The notes beneath the pieces are model-generated. The model ran no database searches, was not told where the DNA came from, and was given only the letters and a program-made list of their open reading frames with translations. This document shows, piece by piece, positions 6,789-15,405 of a DNA stretch of 15,698 nucleotides. The DNA lies in NCBI GenBank assembly GCA_944393455.1, contig CALYAH010000054.1:1-15698 (forward strand), in the 5' to 3' direction. Position 1 is the stretch's first letter, and each line of letters opens with the position of its first letter. A program made the position numbers and the translations under genes. The DNA comes from an uncultured Clostridia bacterium (lineage in GTDB: Bacteria > Bacillota > Clostridia > TANB77 > CAG-508).

Positions 6789-8056
6789 AAAAAAGTATTT
6801 GGATTTTAAATCATTATGCAACAGATATGTATAAAAATCATGGTGGAAGACATTACTATTTTAGTAAATACTTAAAAAGAAAAGGGTATTTACCTACAAT
6901 TTTTTGTGCTAACACCTATCACAACAAAAAGGAAAGCATAGATACGGCTAAAAGAAAATATATTATAAAGTATTGTGATGATATACCATTTGTATTTATA
7001 AAAACAGTATCGTCTATAGGAAATGGAATAAAAAGAGTTTTTAATATGGGAATATTTTATTATAATCTTATACATAATTCACAAAAAATTAAAAAAGGTA
7101 TAGGAAAACCAGATATAATACTTGCGTCTAGTGTACACCCATTAACTATGGTAGCAGGAATAAAAATTGCCAAAAAATTTGATGTGCCTTGTATTTGTGA
7201 GGTTAGAGATTTGTGGCCAGAAGCTATATTTAGTTTTGGAAAACTTAAAGAAGAAAGTATATTGGGTAAAATGCTAATAAAAGGAGAACATTGGATATAT
7301 AAAAATGCTAATGCAATAATATTTACAAAACCAGGAGATATAGATTACTTAAAAGAGAAAAAATGGTTAAAAGAGTTTGGAGGAGATATAGATGAAGATA
7401 AATGTTTTTACATCAATAATGGTGTTGATATAAAAGCATTTAATACTGCTATAGAAACAAACAAATTACAAGATGATGATTTGAATTCAAATATGATGAA
7501 TGTAGTATATATGGGAGCAATAAGACCAGTAAATAATGTTGAAATGCTAATAGATACTGCTAAACTATTAGAGAATGAAAAAGATATACAATTTTTAATA
7601 TATGGAGATGGTAATCAGTTACCACAATTAGAAAAAAAGATAAAAGAAGAAAATATAAAAAATGTAAAATTAAAAGGATATATAAATAAACAATATGTAC
7701 CATTTGTATTAAGTAAAGCATCAGTTAATATATTAAATTATTCACAAACGTTATATAATTGGGAAAGAGGAAATAGTTCAAATAAATTATTTGAGTATAT
7801 GGCTAGTGGAAAGCCAATTATCTCAACAGTAAAAATGGGATATGATATAATAGAAAAATATAATTGTGGAATATCACTGGAGGAAAATTCACCAAAAGAA
7901 TTAAGTAAAAAGATTATAAATATAAAACTAATAAGTAAAGAAAAATATACACAATATTGTATAAATGCAAAAAAAGGAGCAATGGATTTCGATTTTGAAA
8001 AATTAACAAATAAACTAATAAAGGTTATTGAAGGAACTGAACGAAATGAAAATTAA
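6785..8056 (+). CDS. GT4 glycosyltransferase, WbuB-like
   Basis: A cytoplasmic GT-B glycosyltransferase, probably adding the second or a later sugar onto the lipid-linked repeat unit. The start at ATG 6785 overlaps the preceding stop by four bases (ATGA), and an AGAGGA-type site lies just upstream, giving 423 residues. WbuB-like features are WILNHYA (5-11) and GGRHYYFSKYL near the N terminus, VRDLWPEAI in mid-protein, and a C-terminal donor-binding half with VYMGAI, GDG.QLP, GNSSNKLFEYMASGKPII and the terminal DFDFEKL helix. WbuB itself transfers N-acetyl-L-fucosamine, but no fucosamine synthesis genes are in the window, so the sugar here is unknown. The gene overlaps the next one by 11 bases. 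Confidence 0.88.
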   Translation: MKKSIWILNHYATDMYKNHGGRHYYFSKYLKRKGYLPTIFCANTYHNKKESIDTAKRKYIIKYCDDIPFVFIKTVSSIGNGIKRVFNMGIFYYNLIHNSQKIKKGIGKPDIILASSVHPLTMVAGIKIAKKFDVPCICEVRDLWPEAIFSFGKLKEESILGKMLIKGEHWIYKNANAIIFTKPGDIDYLKEKKWLKEFGGDIDEDKCFYINNGVDIKAFNTAIETNKLQDDDLNSNMMNVVYMGAIRPVNNVEMLIDTAKLLENEKDIQFLIYGDGNQLPQLEKKIKEENIKNVKLKGYINKQYVPFVLSKASVNILNYSQTLYNWERGNSSNKLFEYMASGKPIISTVKMGYDIIEKYNCGISLEENSPKELSKKIINIKLISKEKYTQYCINAKKGAMDFDFEKLTNKLIKVIEGTERNEN

Positions 8057-9933
8057 CAATATTATAAAGATTATAAAAGAATATGGTATATCATGGTGTT
8101 TTTATCGAGTAATATATGTATTAAAAATAAAATTTTTAAATATAAACGATAATTCATGGAAATTATTTGAACAAAAAACACATATAGAGCGTTTAAATGT
8201 TTTTGATATAGATATAAAAAGCTTAGAAAAATTTTTTGAAAAACTAGAAACAAAATATAAAAACGAAATATTAGAAAAAGCTAATAAGGCAATTAATGGG
8301 AAGATATATGCGTTTTCTAAAAATATCTTAGATTATGGAAATCCTATCAAATGGAATTTTAATCCTATTACACAAAAGGAAATTGATAATAATAAAATGT
8401 GGTTTAAAATTCCAGATTTTAATAATGAAATAGGGGATATTAAATTAATTTGGGAAATGTCAAGATTTTGTCATCTATATTTATTTAGTAGAGCATATAT
8501 TATCAGCAAAGATATAAAATATTATAAAGCTTTTTCAGAACAAATAAAACAATGGAATATTTATAATAGATATCCTTATGGTCCTAATTATAAATGTGGA
8601 CAAGAGTCAGCAATAAGAATGATAAATATATTAATGAATTATGCTGTTTTCAAAAATTATAATTTAACCAATAGCGAAGATGAAAAAAATGTACAGGAAA
8701 TAGTAGAAAAAAGTTATAAAAAATTATTATCAAATTTCTTTTATGCAGAAAAATGTGTAAAAAATAATCATACAATTTCAGAATTAATGGGATTAATAAT
8801 TGGTGCTTGGTGTGAAAATAATAGCAATAGAATAGATAAATATTATAAAAAATTAGTGAAACAATTACAAATACAGTTTAAAGAGGATGGTGGATATATA
8901 CAATACTCTTTTAATTACCAAAGATTAGTTTTCCAACTATTAGAGATTTTGTTTAAAATCGAAAAAAAATTAGATATAAAAATAGAGGATACAACAAAAA
9001 AAATAATATATAAATCTGTTATGCAATTATATCAATTGCAATCTGACAATGGATATTTACCAAACTATGGTTCAAATGATGGGGCTTTAATTATACCAGT
9101 TACGTGTGCTGATTATAGAGATTTCTCTCCAACTATCCGGTACACTATATGCTCTTATAACTAATAAAAAATTGTATAATAATGTAATTTATAATGAGGA
9201 GTTATTATGGTTTGGGAAAAATAATATAAATGATAGAGTGAATATAGAAAGAGTATCAAGTCAATATAAAGAATCAGGACTATATTCATTAAGAAGAAAC
9301 TCTAATTATATGATGATAGTGTGTAATAATTTAGATCATAGACCTTCACAAATGGATGGATTACATTTTGATCTTTGGTATAAAGATTTTAATATATTGT
9401 GTGATAGTGGTACATATTCATATGCCAATAATTATGATAAACAGTTTACAATGATTAGAAATCATAACACTGTACAAGTTGAAAATTTGGAGCAGATGAA
9501 GAAAATTGGACAATTTTTATGCTATGATTGGATAAAATGTAAAACATTGAAAGCAGAAACAAATGAATTTAACGGTATTTTAATATCAAACAATGGCAGA
9601 TATACACATCATAAGAATGTAACAGTTACAGAAGATGGGTTTAAGATTTTAGATAAGGTTAATGCTAAAGAAGATTATCAAAATTGTTATTTATATTTGC
9701 ATACACCATATCATACAGAAATTCAAAATAATAAAATAATTATTAATAACCAAAAAGAATTTGAATGCGAAATTGTTTTTGATAACATGATAAAGATACA
9801 AAAGAGAAGTACATTCATAAGTTTATATTATTATGAAAAAATAGAAGCGACAGAGATAAAAATAGAAAATAAATTTAGAAATAGAAAATGTGAGTTTTCT
9901 TATGAAATAAAAATAAAGAGTAACGGAGGATAA
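8046..9933 (+). CDS. Heparinase II/III-like (alginate lyase family) protein, one +1 frame change
   Basis: The start is ATG 8046, with AAGGA (8031-8035) upstream, inside the end of the glycosyltransferase gene. Frame zero gives 364 residues of the alpha/alpha-toroid domain, including NNHTISELMG (240-249) with the Asn-His pair typical of these lyases and a Tyr-rich YIQYSFNYQRL (284-294). It then reaches CGG at 9138 and stops at 9162. Another frame from 9139 supplies GTLYALITNKKLY and the C-terminal beta-sandwich (LHFDLWYKD, CDSGTYSY, IRNHNTVQVE), giving 628 residues in all, normal for the family. Family members cleave uronate-containing polysaccharides by beta-elimination. In capsule operons they may trim or edit the polymer. 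No signal peptide is visible, so location is uncertain. The downstream frame has no ribosome binding site. Confidence 0.87.
9138..9141 (+). other. Frame-change site 4: zero-frame CGG-T in the heparinase-like gene
   Basis: Zero frame reads CCA ACT ATC CGG TAC and stops seven codons after the CGG. The family-matching C-terminal half continues as GGT ACA CTA TAT. Removing C9137 or C9138 gives T-I-G-T. Removing a G instead would give T-I-R-T, so glycine at this point is less certain than at sites 2 and 3. Confidence 0.75.
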
Positions 9934-9935
9934 AG

Positions 9936-11222
9936 TTGGTTTTATTATTAGGTTTATTACAATTTATAATGATATCAATAATTTGTGTTTATGAATTAAA
10001 AAGAAAATCAGTTGCAGTATTCTTATGGGCAGTATTATTGGTAATGTTTGGAATTATGCATATGCTTTCGATATTGTTAAATACATATGAATATAGTACA
10101 GATACAATGAATGAAGCATCTTTATTTGTGATATTATTTTGTAGTGTCTATTTAATTACAAGATATTTAACACAGCGCAAAAAAGATTTAATAACAAAAG
10201 AAAAACTAGAAGTGCAAGATGATGAAAAAGATAATATGAAAAAGTTTATGTATGTTCTTTTTATAGGACTAATATTTATTGTTTTTATAAGATTAATTAT
10301 GTTATCAAGGCAGGCTGGAGGATTATTAAATACAAGTTGGGTTACTATGAGAGAAACTGTAGGAGGATATTTTTCATTTTCACAAGTATTTATACCTATA
10401 TTTTTTGCATGCTCATCTTGTATGATTTTGGCAATCAAATTGAAAAATAAAAAAATATTAATACTATCTGCGCTTATTATTGTACTTGAAGTTATTATTT
10501 CTAGAAATAGAATAGAGATTTTACCTATTTTTTGTTCAGTGATATATGCGTTTATATTAAAAAATAAAAAATTAACAATAAAACAAATAGCAATTTTAGC
10601 ATTAATAGGTATATTATCAATATATTTTATATATGCATTGAGAGTGTTTAGACATAGTGGTTCTATAGAGAATTTTTTTGATACATATAATTTAGTATCT
10701 TTTAATAAAAAGGTTGGAGAATATTTAGAAGATGATAGTGGAGAGCTGGGTCTAAGAAAGAATATGTATTTTTTTATAGAAAATAACAATAATTTTGAAG
10801 ATTTTGAAAAGGGACATACCTATATAAGAATGGCTTTGGTTTTATTACCAACAAGTTGGTCTTTTGGATTAAAACCGGAGGATTTTGCTATAACAATGGG
10901 AAAAGCAGTATTGCCTGCGGCAGTAGGATTTAGTGTACATCCAACATTATTTGGAGATGTATATGCTAATTTTGGATTTTTTGGATTTTTAATGGGGATT
11001 TTTTGGGCAATTTTTGTATTGATTTTTGATAAAATAATTGCAAAATCAAACAAACTGCTAAAATTACCTATTTCAGTAATTTGTTGTCTGATATATGTTA
11101 TACAGGCTAGAGGTTCTGTATATAATGCTTTTTCTTGGCTAGTATATTGTATCATTATATTAGTATTAATATATTATGTATATAAAATAGTTTATAATAC
11201 AATCACAAGGAGAGAAGGTTAA
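9936..11222 (+). CDS. wzy: Wzy-type polysaccharide polymerase (multi-pass membrane protein)
   Basis: This 428-residue protein has roughly ten hydrophobic helices with long polar loops, the pattern of O-antigen or capsule polymerases that join flipped repeat units at the outer membrane face. Near the C terminus are LLPTSWSFGLKPEDF and FSVHPTLFGDVYANFGFFGFLMG, a loop-helix region typical of the oligosaccharide repeat unit polymerase group. RSRNRIEIL-like charged segments lie between the central helices. The TTG start at 9936 is chosen because GGAGG (9925-9929) is six bases upstream. The next in-frame ATG, at 9969, has no such site. The gene starts 2 bases after the heparinase-like stop. Wzy sequences are poorly conserved, so the call rests on topology and context. 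Confidence 0.82.
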   Translation: MVLLLGLLQFIMISIICVYELKRKSVAVFLWAVLLVMFGIMHMLSILLNTYEYSTDTMNEASLFVILFCSVYLITRYLTQRKKDLITKEKLEVQDDEKDNMKKFMYVLFIGLIFIVFIRLIMLSRQAGGLLNTSWVTMRETVGGYFSFSQVFIPIFFACSSCMILAIKLKNKKILILSALIIVLEVIISRNRIEILPIFCSVIYAFILKNKKLTIKQIAILALIGILSIYFIYALRVFRHSGSIENFFDTYNLVSFNKKVGEYLEDDSGELGLRKNMYFFIENNNNFEDFEKGHTYIRMALVLLPTSWSFGLKPEDFAITMGKAVLPAAVGFSVHPTLFGDVYANFGFFGFLMGIFWAIFVLIFDKIIAKSNKLLKLPISVICCLIYVIQARGSVYNAFSWLVYCIIILVLIYYVYKIVYNTITRREG

Positions 11223-11224
11223 AC

Positions 11225-12346
11225 ATGGAAAAAGAAAAGATAATTTTAATAGTTTCACATTGTCCAGATGCCTTGATATCTAAGAGAATAAGTTTACTAA
11301 AAAATAAATATCAGGTATTTGTTTTATATAATGAGAGAGGCAATAAAAATTTTAATTTTATAAAGGGTGTAAAGTATGTAAAATTACATTGTAAATTTGA
11401 AAATGGTAAATTAATATCCAGAATAGCAAAATTAATTAAATTAAGAAATGAAATTCAAACTATGATAAAAGAGATAAAACCACAAGTTTTATATGCATTT
11501 AGATTGGACATGTTATGGCTTACAATAAATAAGATGACCAAAAAGAAAAAAATCATATATGAAGTTGCGGATTTGCATGAGATAGTTATAAATAATTCAA
11601 AGAATAAAATAAAATTAATCGCAAAAAAACTAATTAAATTTATAGAAAAAAAACTTTGTAGATATATAGATATCTTGAGTATCACTTCAGAAAAATTTTA
11701 TGATGTTTATTTTAAAGAATTTGTGGAAGAAAACAAGGTAGTATATATGCCTAACATACCAGATTTAAAATATTTTGAAAAATACAAAAAAATCCGTAAA
11801 GATAAATTTACAATTGGATTTATAGGAGTGGTTAGATATAAAGAACAAATGAAAATGTTAATGGAAGCTACTAAAGATTCTGATGTTAAAGTTCTTTTTG
11901 CCGGTAGCTCACAAGATAATGAGATTGAAAAAATTGCTAAAAGAAATAGTTGGGTAGAATACTATGGAAAATATAATTATTCTAAGGATATTGCAAAGTT
12001 ATACTCAAAGTGTGATTGTATTTATTCTGTTTATGATACAAAATATAATAATGTTAAATATGCATTACCTAATAAATTATATGAATCAATATATTGTGAA
12101 TTGCCAATAATAGTATCTAAAAATACTTATTTATCAGAAATAGTACAAAAATTAGGTGTAGGATGCAGTGTTGAAGATAAAAATGTTACAGAATTAAAGA
12201 AAATTATAGATAAGTTAAAAAATAATAAAGATTATTATGATGAAATAGTAATAAATTGTAAAAAAAATAAAAAAAAGATTAAATTAGAAACATATAATTA
12301 CTATTTCTTAGAAAAGATAAATTCAATAGAGAACAAGAAAGGTTAA
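11225..12346 (+). CDS. GT4-like glycosyltransferase
   Basis: A 373-residue GT-B glycosyltransferase. The N-terminal acceptor half begins IILIVSHCPDALISKR and contains IIYEVADLHEIV. The C-terminal donor half begins at FTIGFIGVVRYKEQM, followed by KVLFAGSS, and contains the nucleotide-sugar motif PNKLYESIYCELPIIVS with the conserved Glu residues. Lysine and asparagine content is very high, in line with the AT-rich codon use here. ATG 11225 follows AAGGAGAGAAGG, and only two bases separate it from the polymerase stop, so the genes are co-transcribed. It probably adds a further sugar of the repeat unit, perhaps ManNAcA given the downstream wecB/wecC, but the substrate cannot be read from the sequence. 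Confidence 0.85.
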   Translation: MEKEKIILIVSHCPDALISKRISLLKNKYQVFVLYNERGNKNFNFIKGVKYVKLHCKFENGKLISRIAKLIKLRNEIQTMIKEIKPQVLYAFRLDMLWLTINKMTKKKKIIYEVADLHEIVINNSKNKIKLIAKKLIKFIEKKLCRYIDILSITSEKFYDVYFKEFVEENKVVYMPNIPDLKYFEKYKKIRKDKFTIGFIGVVRYKEQMKMLMEATKDSDVKVLFAGSSQDNEIEKIAKRNSWVEYYGKYNYSKDIAKLYSKCDCIYSVYDTKYNNVKYALPNKLYESIYCELPIIVSKNTYLSEIVQKLGVGCSVEDKNVTELKKIIDKLKNNKDYYDEIVINCKKNKKKIKLETYNYYFLEKINSIENKKG

Positions 12347-12358
12347 AGTGTTTTTTCA

Positions 12359-13669
12359 ATGATAAAAGAATTATTAGATAAAGCGAAAAAAAACGAAATT
12401 GTTACAAGAATAGTAAAAGCGTTATTTTTTGGAATAACAGGAGCAGCAGGTGCTAAAGTATTACTTATGATAATAAGTATTTTGATAGCAAGATTGATTT
12501 CAAATCAAGATTATGGAGTTTATTCATTGCTTAATAATACAGTTCAAACTTTTGTGTTATTTGCTGGAGCTGGAATTGGAATTACTTTAACTAGATATAC
12601 AGCAATATATCAAAATAAAGATAAAGATAGAACTGGATATATGATAAAAACATTATCTGTAGTTAATATAATATTATCTGCAATTGTATCTATAATTATA
12701 TTGGTATTTTCAGATTATATTTCACAATTGTTGAGTAAAGAAATAAATATATCTACATATATAAAGATAATATCAATAACTATTTTTTTCAGTTCTTTGG
12801 CTCTATTATGGCAAAGTGTATTACAAGGATTTGAGGAGTTTAAAAGAGTAGCAAAAATACAAATTATATCGCATATTATAGCATTAGTGATAAGTGGAAT
12901 AATAACTGCATTATGGGGATTAAATGGTGCTGTTCTTTCAATGTTACTATTACAAATATTATTATTTATTTTTAGTATTAATACTACAAGAAAGATATGC
13001 AAAAATAAAAAAATAAAATTAAAATTTAGATTTGATGAAGAAGTTAAATATGCGATAAAAAACGTTTCTATACCAGCATTTTTATCTAGTATATTTGTGA
13101 ATCCTATAATTTGGATTACAAATTTTCTATTTATACAAAAATTTGGATATGAGGAATTTGCTGGCTTTTCAATATGCCTGCAATGGATGTATATAGTAAA
13201 TTATATACCTCAGCAGCTAAATCAAGTGAAACCTATATATACGCAGTTATATGATTCTGGACAAGTAAAGACAATGCAAAAAACGGTTAATAAATTGACT
13301 TTATTTTCAATATTATTAGTAATTGCTGTAGTAACTATATTAGTTATATTTAAAAGTTTTATATTAAAGCTGTATGGAGAATTTTATTTAACATTTGGAA
13401 ACACTTTTATAATATTATTAATAACAAACATTTTTATCGTTATACAATCTCAAAATTTTAGTGTTTTTCAGGCTGTTGGGAAATTTTGGGAATGTTTAAT
13501 TCTTAATGGTATATGGGCAGGCACATTTCTTATTGCCTTTATTTTATTATATGATAAAGGGGCGGTAGGATATGCTATAGCTTATTTAATTTCATATATA
13601 ATATATTCAATAATATCATGTAAAGAATTAAATAAAATGTTAAAGAAACATGATAAGGAGGAGAGTTAA
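12359..13669 (+). CDS. wzx: Wzx-type lipid-linked repeat-unit flippase (MOP superfamily)
   Basis: A 436-residue protein with about twelve hydrophobic helices. The N terminus FFGITGAAGAKVLLMIISILIARLISNQDYGVYSL is the usual opening of polysaccharide flippases (residues about 22-56), with the QDYGVYS stretch typical of the MATE/MOP fold. It should flip undecaprenyl-pyrophosphate repeat units outward for the Wzy polymerase. It is somewhat short for the family (often 450-500) but ends naturally. An in-frame TAA at 12344-12346 forces the start to lie at or after 12347, so ATG 12359 is used. Its only Shine-Dalgarno candidate (AAGAAAGG, about 12335-12342) is 16 bases away, suggesting weaker initiation. 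The stop overlaps the next start (TAATG). Confidence 0.88.
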   Translation: MIKELLDKAKKNEIVTRIVKALFFGITGAAGAKVLLMIISILIARLISNQDYGVYSLLNNTVQTFVLFAGAGIGITLTRYTAIYQNKDKDRTGYMIKTLSVVNIILSAIVSIIILVFSDYISQLLSKEINISTYIKIISITIFFSSLALLWQSVLQGFEEFKRVAKIQIISHIIALVISGIITALWGLNGAVLSMLLLQILLFIFSINTTRKICKNKKIKLKFRFDEEVKYAIKNVSIPAFLSSIFVNPIIWITNFLFIQKFGYEEFAGFSICLQWMYIVNYIPQQLNQVKPIYTQLYDSGQVKTMQKTVNKLTLFSILLVIAVVTILVIFKSFILKLYGEFYLTFGNTFIILLITNIFIVIQSQNFSVFQAVGKFWECLILNGIWAGTFLIAFILLYDKGAVGYAIAYLISYIIYSIISCKELNKMLKKHDKEES

Positions 13670-14121
13670 TGAATGCGATAAGTTTTTATAGAATAGGAAA
13701 TTGGTGTTACAGAAAAAAGATTCCAATTGTTCCAAAGTTAGTTCATGGATTAATATTTCTAATTTTTAATTCTCATATTCCATCAAGTTGTACAATTGGG
13801 AAAAAAACAAGATTTGCATATGGAGGAATTGCAACAGTTATACACGGAAAAACAGTTATAGGTGATAATTGTATTATAGGGGGTGGAGTGACAATTGGAG
13901 GAAATAAACATGGTGTAAAAGTTCCTGTGATAGAAAATAGATGTTATATTGCAACTGGAGCTAAAATATTTGGAGAAATAACTATAGGTGAAGGAAGTTT
14001 CATAGGAGCAAATTCTGTAGTAACAAGAGATATCCCTCCTAGAAGTCTAGTTGCTGGGATACCTGGTAAAGTTATAAAAGAAAATATAAACATAAATGAT
14101 TATAGCATATATATAAAGTAA
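13669..14121 (+). CDS. CysE-like hexapeptide-repeat O-acetyltransferase
   Basis: A 150-residue left-handed beta-helix acyltransferase resembling the C-terminal part of serine acetyltransferase. Repeats run from about residue 41 (CTIGKKTRFAYGG) through KTVIGDNCIIGGGVTIGGN and GEITIGEGSFIGANSVV. The C-terminal SLVAGIPGKVIKE is the standard end of this group. His59 and His81 are candidate acetyl-CoA-handling residues. It lacks the helical N-terminal domain of true CysE, which points to acetylation of a polysaccharide sugar rather than cysteine synthesis. Its TAATG overlap with the flippase gene and the strong AAGGAGGAG upstream show it is part of the operon. The acceptor sugar is unknown. Confidence 0.86.
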   Translation: MNAISFYRIGNWCYRKKIPIVPKLVHGLIFLIFNSHIPSSCTIGKKTRFAYGGIATVIHGKTVIGDNCIIGGGVTIGGNKHGVKVPVIENRCYIATGAKIFGEITIGEGSFIGANSVVTRDIPPRSLVAGIPGKVIKENININDYSIYIK

Positions 14122-14149
14122 AAACTAATATATTGGAGGAAAATAAAAG

Positions 14150-15373
14150 ATGAAAATTAACGTAATAGGATTAGGTTACATAGGTCTACCAACAGCTTTA
14201 ATGTTTGCAACACATGGAGTAGATGTAGTAGGAACAGATTATAACAAAGAATTAGTACATACACTAAACGAAGGGAAAACAACATTTGAAGAAAAAGGAT
14301 TAGATGAATTGTTTAAAAAAGCACTAAAAGCAAATATAAAATTTACAACAGATTACCAACAGGAAGATATTTATATTGTTTCAGTACCTACTCCGTATGA
14401 AAAAGAAGATAAAAAAATAAATCCAAAATTTGTAATATCAGCGGTTGAAACAGTACTAGAAGTATGCAATAAAGGAGCGATAATAGTAATTGAATCAACA
14501 ATATCACCTGGTACAATTGACAAATTTATAAGACCTTTAATCAAAGAAAAAGGCTATGAAATAGGAGAAGATGTCCATTTAGTACATGCACCAGAAAGAA
14601 TAATACCAGGAAATATGATATATGAGTTAGAAAGTAATTCAAGAACAATTGGTGCAGATGAAAAAGAAATAGGAGAAAAAATAAAAAAACTATATGCTTC
14701 ATTCTGTAAAGGAGACATAGTAGTAACTGATATAAAAACAGCAGAAATGACAAAGGTAATAGAAAATACATTTAGGGATATTAATATTGCTTTTGCTAAT
14801 GAACTTTCAAGAATATGTAGAAAAGAAAATATGGATGTATATGAAGTTATAAAAATAGCAAATAAACATCCAAGAGTAAATATTTTACAACCTGGACCAG
14901 GTGTTGGGGGACATTGTATTTCTGTTGATCCATGGTTTTTGGTAGGCGATTATCCAGATATAGTAAATGTCATAAAAGCAGCAAGAGAAGTAAATGACGG
15001 ACAACCCGAGTTTGTACTAAAAAGATTAAGAGCAATCTTGAAAGAAAACAATATTTCAGATTTAGCAAAAGTAGGTATATATGGTTTAACTTATAAAGAT
15101 AATGTAGATGATATACGTGAAAGTCCTACTTTACAAATGATAGAAAAATTGTTAAAAGACGAGAAAGAGAAATTTAAAATTTATGATCCATATATTGAAA
15201 GAAAAATTACTGAAAATCAGTATTTTGATTTTAATAAATTCATAAAAGATATAGATGTTTTAGTAATTATGAATTCACACAATCATATAAAAGAAAACAT
15301 TGATAATATAAAGGATAAAATTATATTAGATACTAAAAATATTGTCAATGGAGAAAAAATATATAAGTTGTAG
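14150..15373 (+). CDS. wecC: UDP-N-acetyl-D-mannosamine dehydrogenase (WecC type)
   Basis: An NAD-dependent enzyme oxidising UDP-ManNAc at C6 to UDP-ManNAcA in two steps. The 407-residue product shows the N-terminal GLGYIGLPTA dinucleotide-binding loop (7-16), VSVPTPY (78-83), ESTISPGT (115-122), HAPERIIPGNM (146-156), EMTKVIENTFRDINIAFANE (199-218) and GVGGHCISVDPWFLV (251-265), with catalytic Cys256. The HCIxVDPWF form distinguishes WecC from UDP-glucose dehydrogenase. GGAGGA (14135-14140) lies 9 bases before the ATG, and a 28-base gap separates it from the acyltransferase. The next gene is the 2-epimerase that makes its substrate, which strengthens the assignment. Confidence 0.93.
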   Translation: MKINVIGLGYIGLPTALMFATHGVDVVGTDYNKELVHTLNEGKTTFEEKGLDELFKKALKANIKFTTDYQQEDIYIVSVPTPYEKEDKKINPKFVISAVETVLEVCNKGAIIVIESTISPGTIDKFIRPLIKEKGYEIGEDVHLVHAPERIIPGNMIYELESNSRTIGADEKEIGEKIKKLYASFCKGDIVVTDIKTAEMTKVIENTFRDINIAFANELSRICRKENMDVYEVIKIANKHPRVNILQPGPGVGGHCISVDPWFLVGDYPDIVNVIKAAREVNDGQPEFVLKRLRAILKENNISDLAKVGIYGLTYKDNVDDIRESPTLQMIEKLLKDEKEKFKIYDPYIERKITENQYFDFNKFIKDIDVLVIMNSHNHIKENIDNIKDKIILDTKNIVNGEKIYKL

Positions 15374-15405
15374 AAATATATAATAGGTAAGGAGATTATA
15401 GAAAT

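Noticed and set aside
9106..9933. Independent gene for the C-terminal heparinase domain
   Set aside because: No ribosome binding site is present, the start overlaps the conserved upstream DYRDFSP segment, and the two parts join exactly at one base.
10148..11155. Reverse-strand open frames inside the polymerase gene
   Set aside because: They are shadows of the + strand gene with no start signal or recognisable domain.
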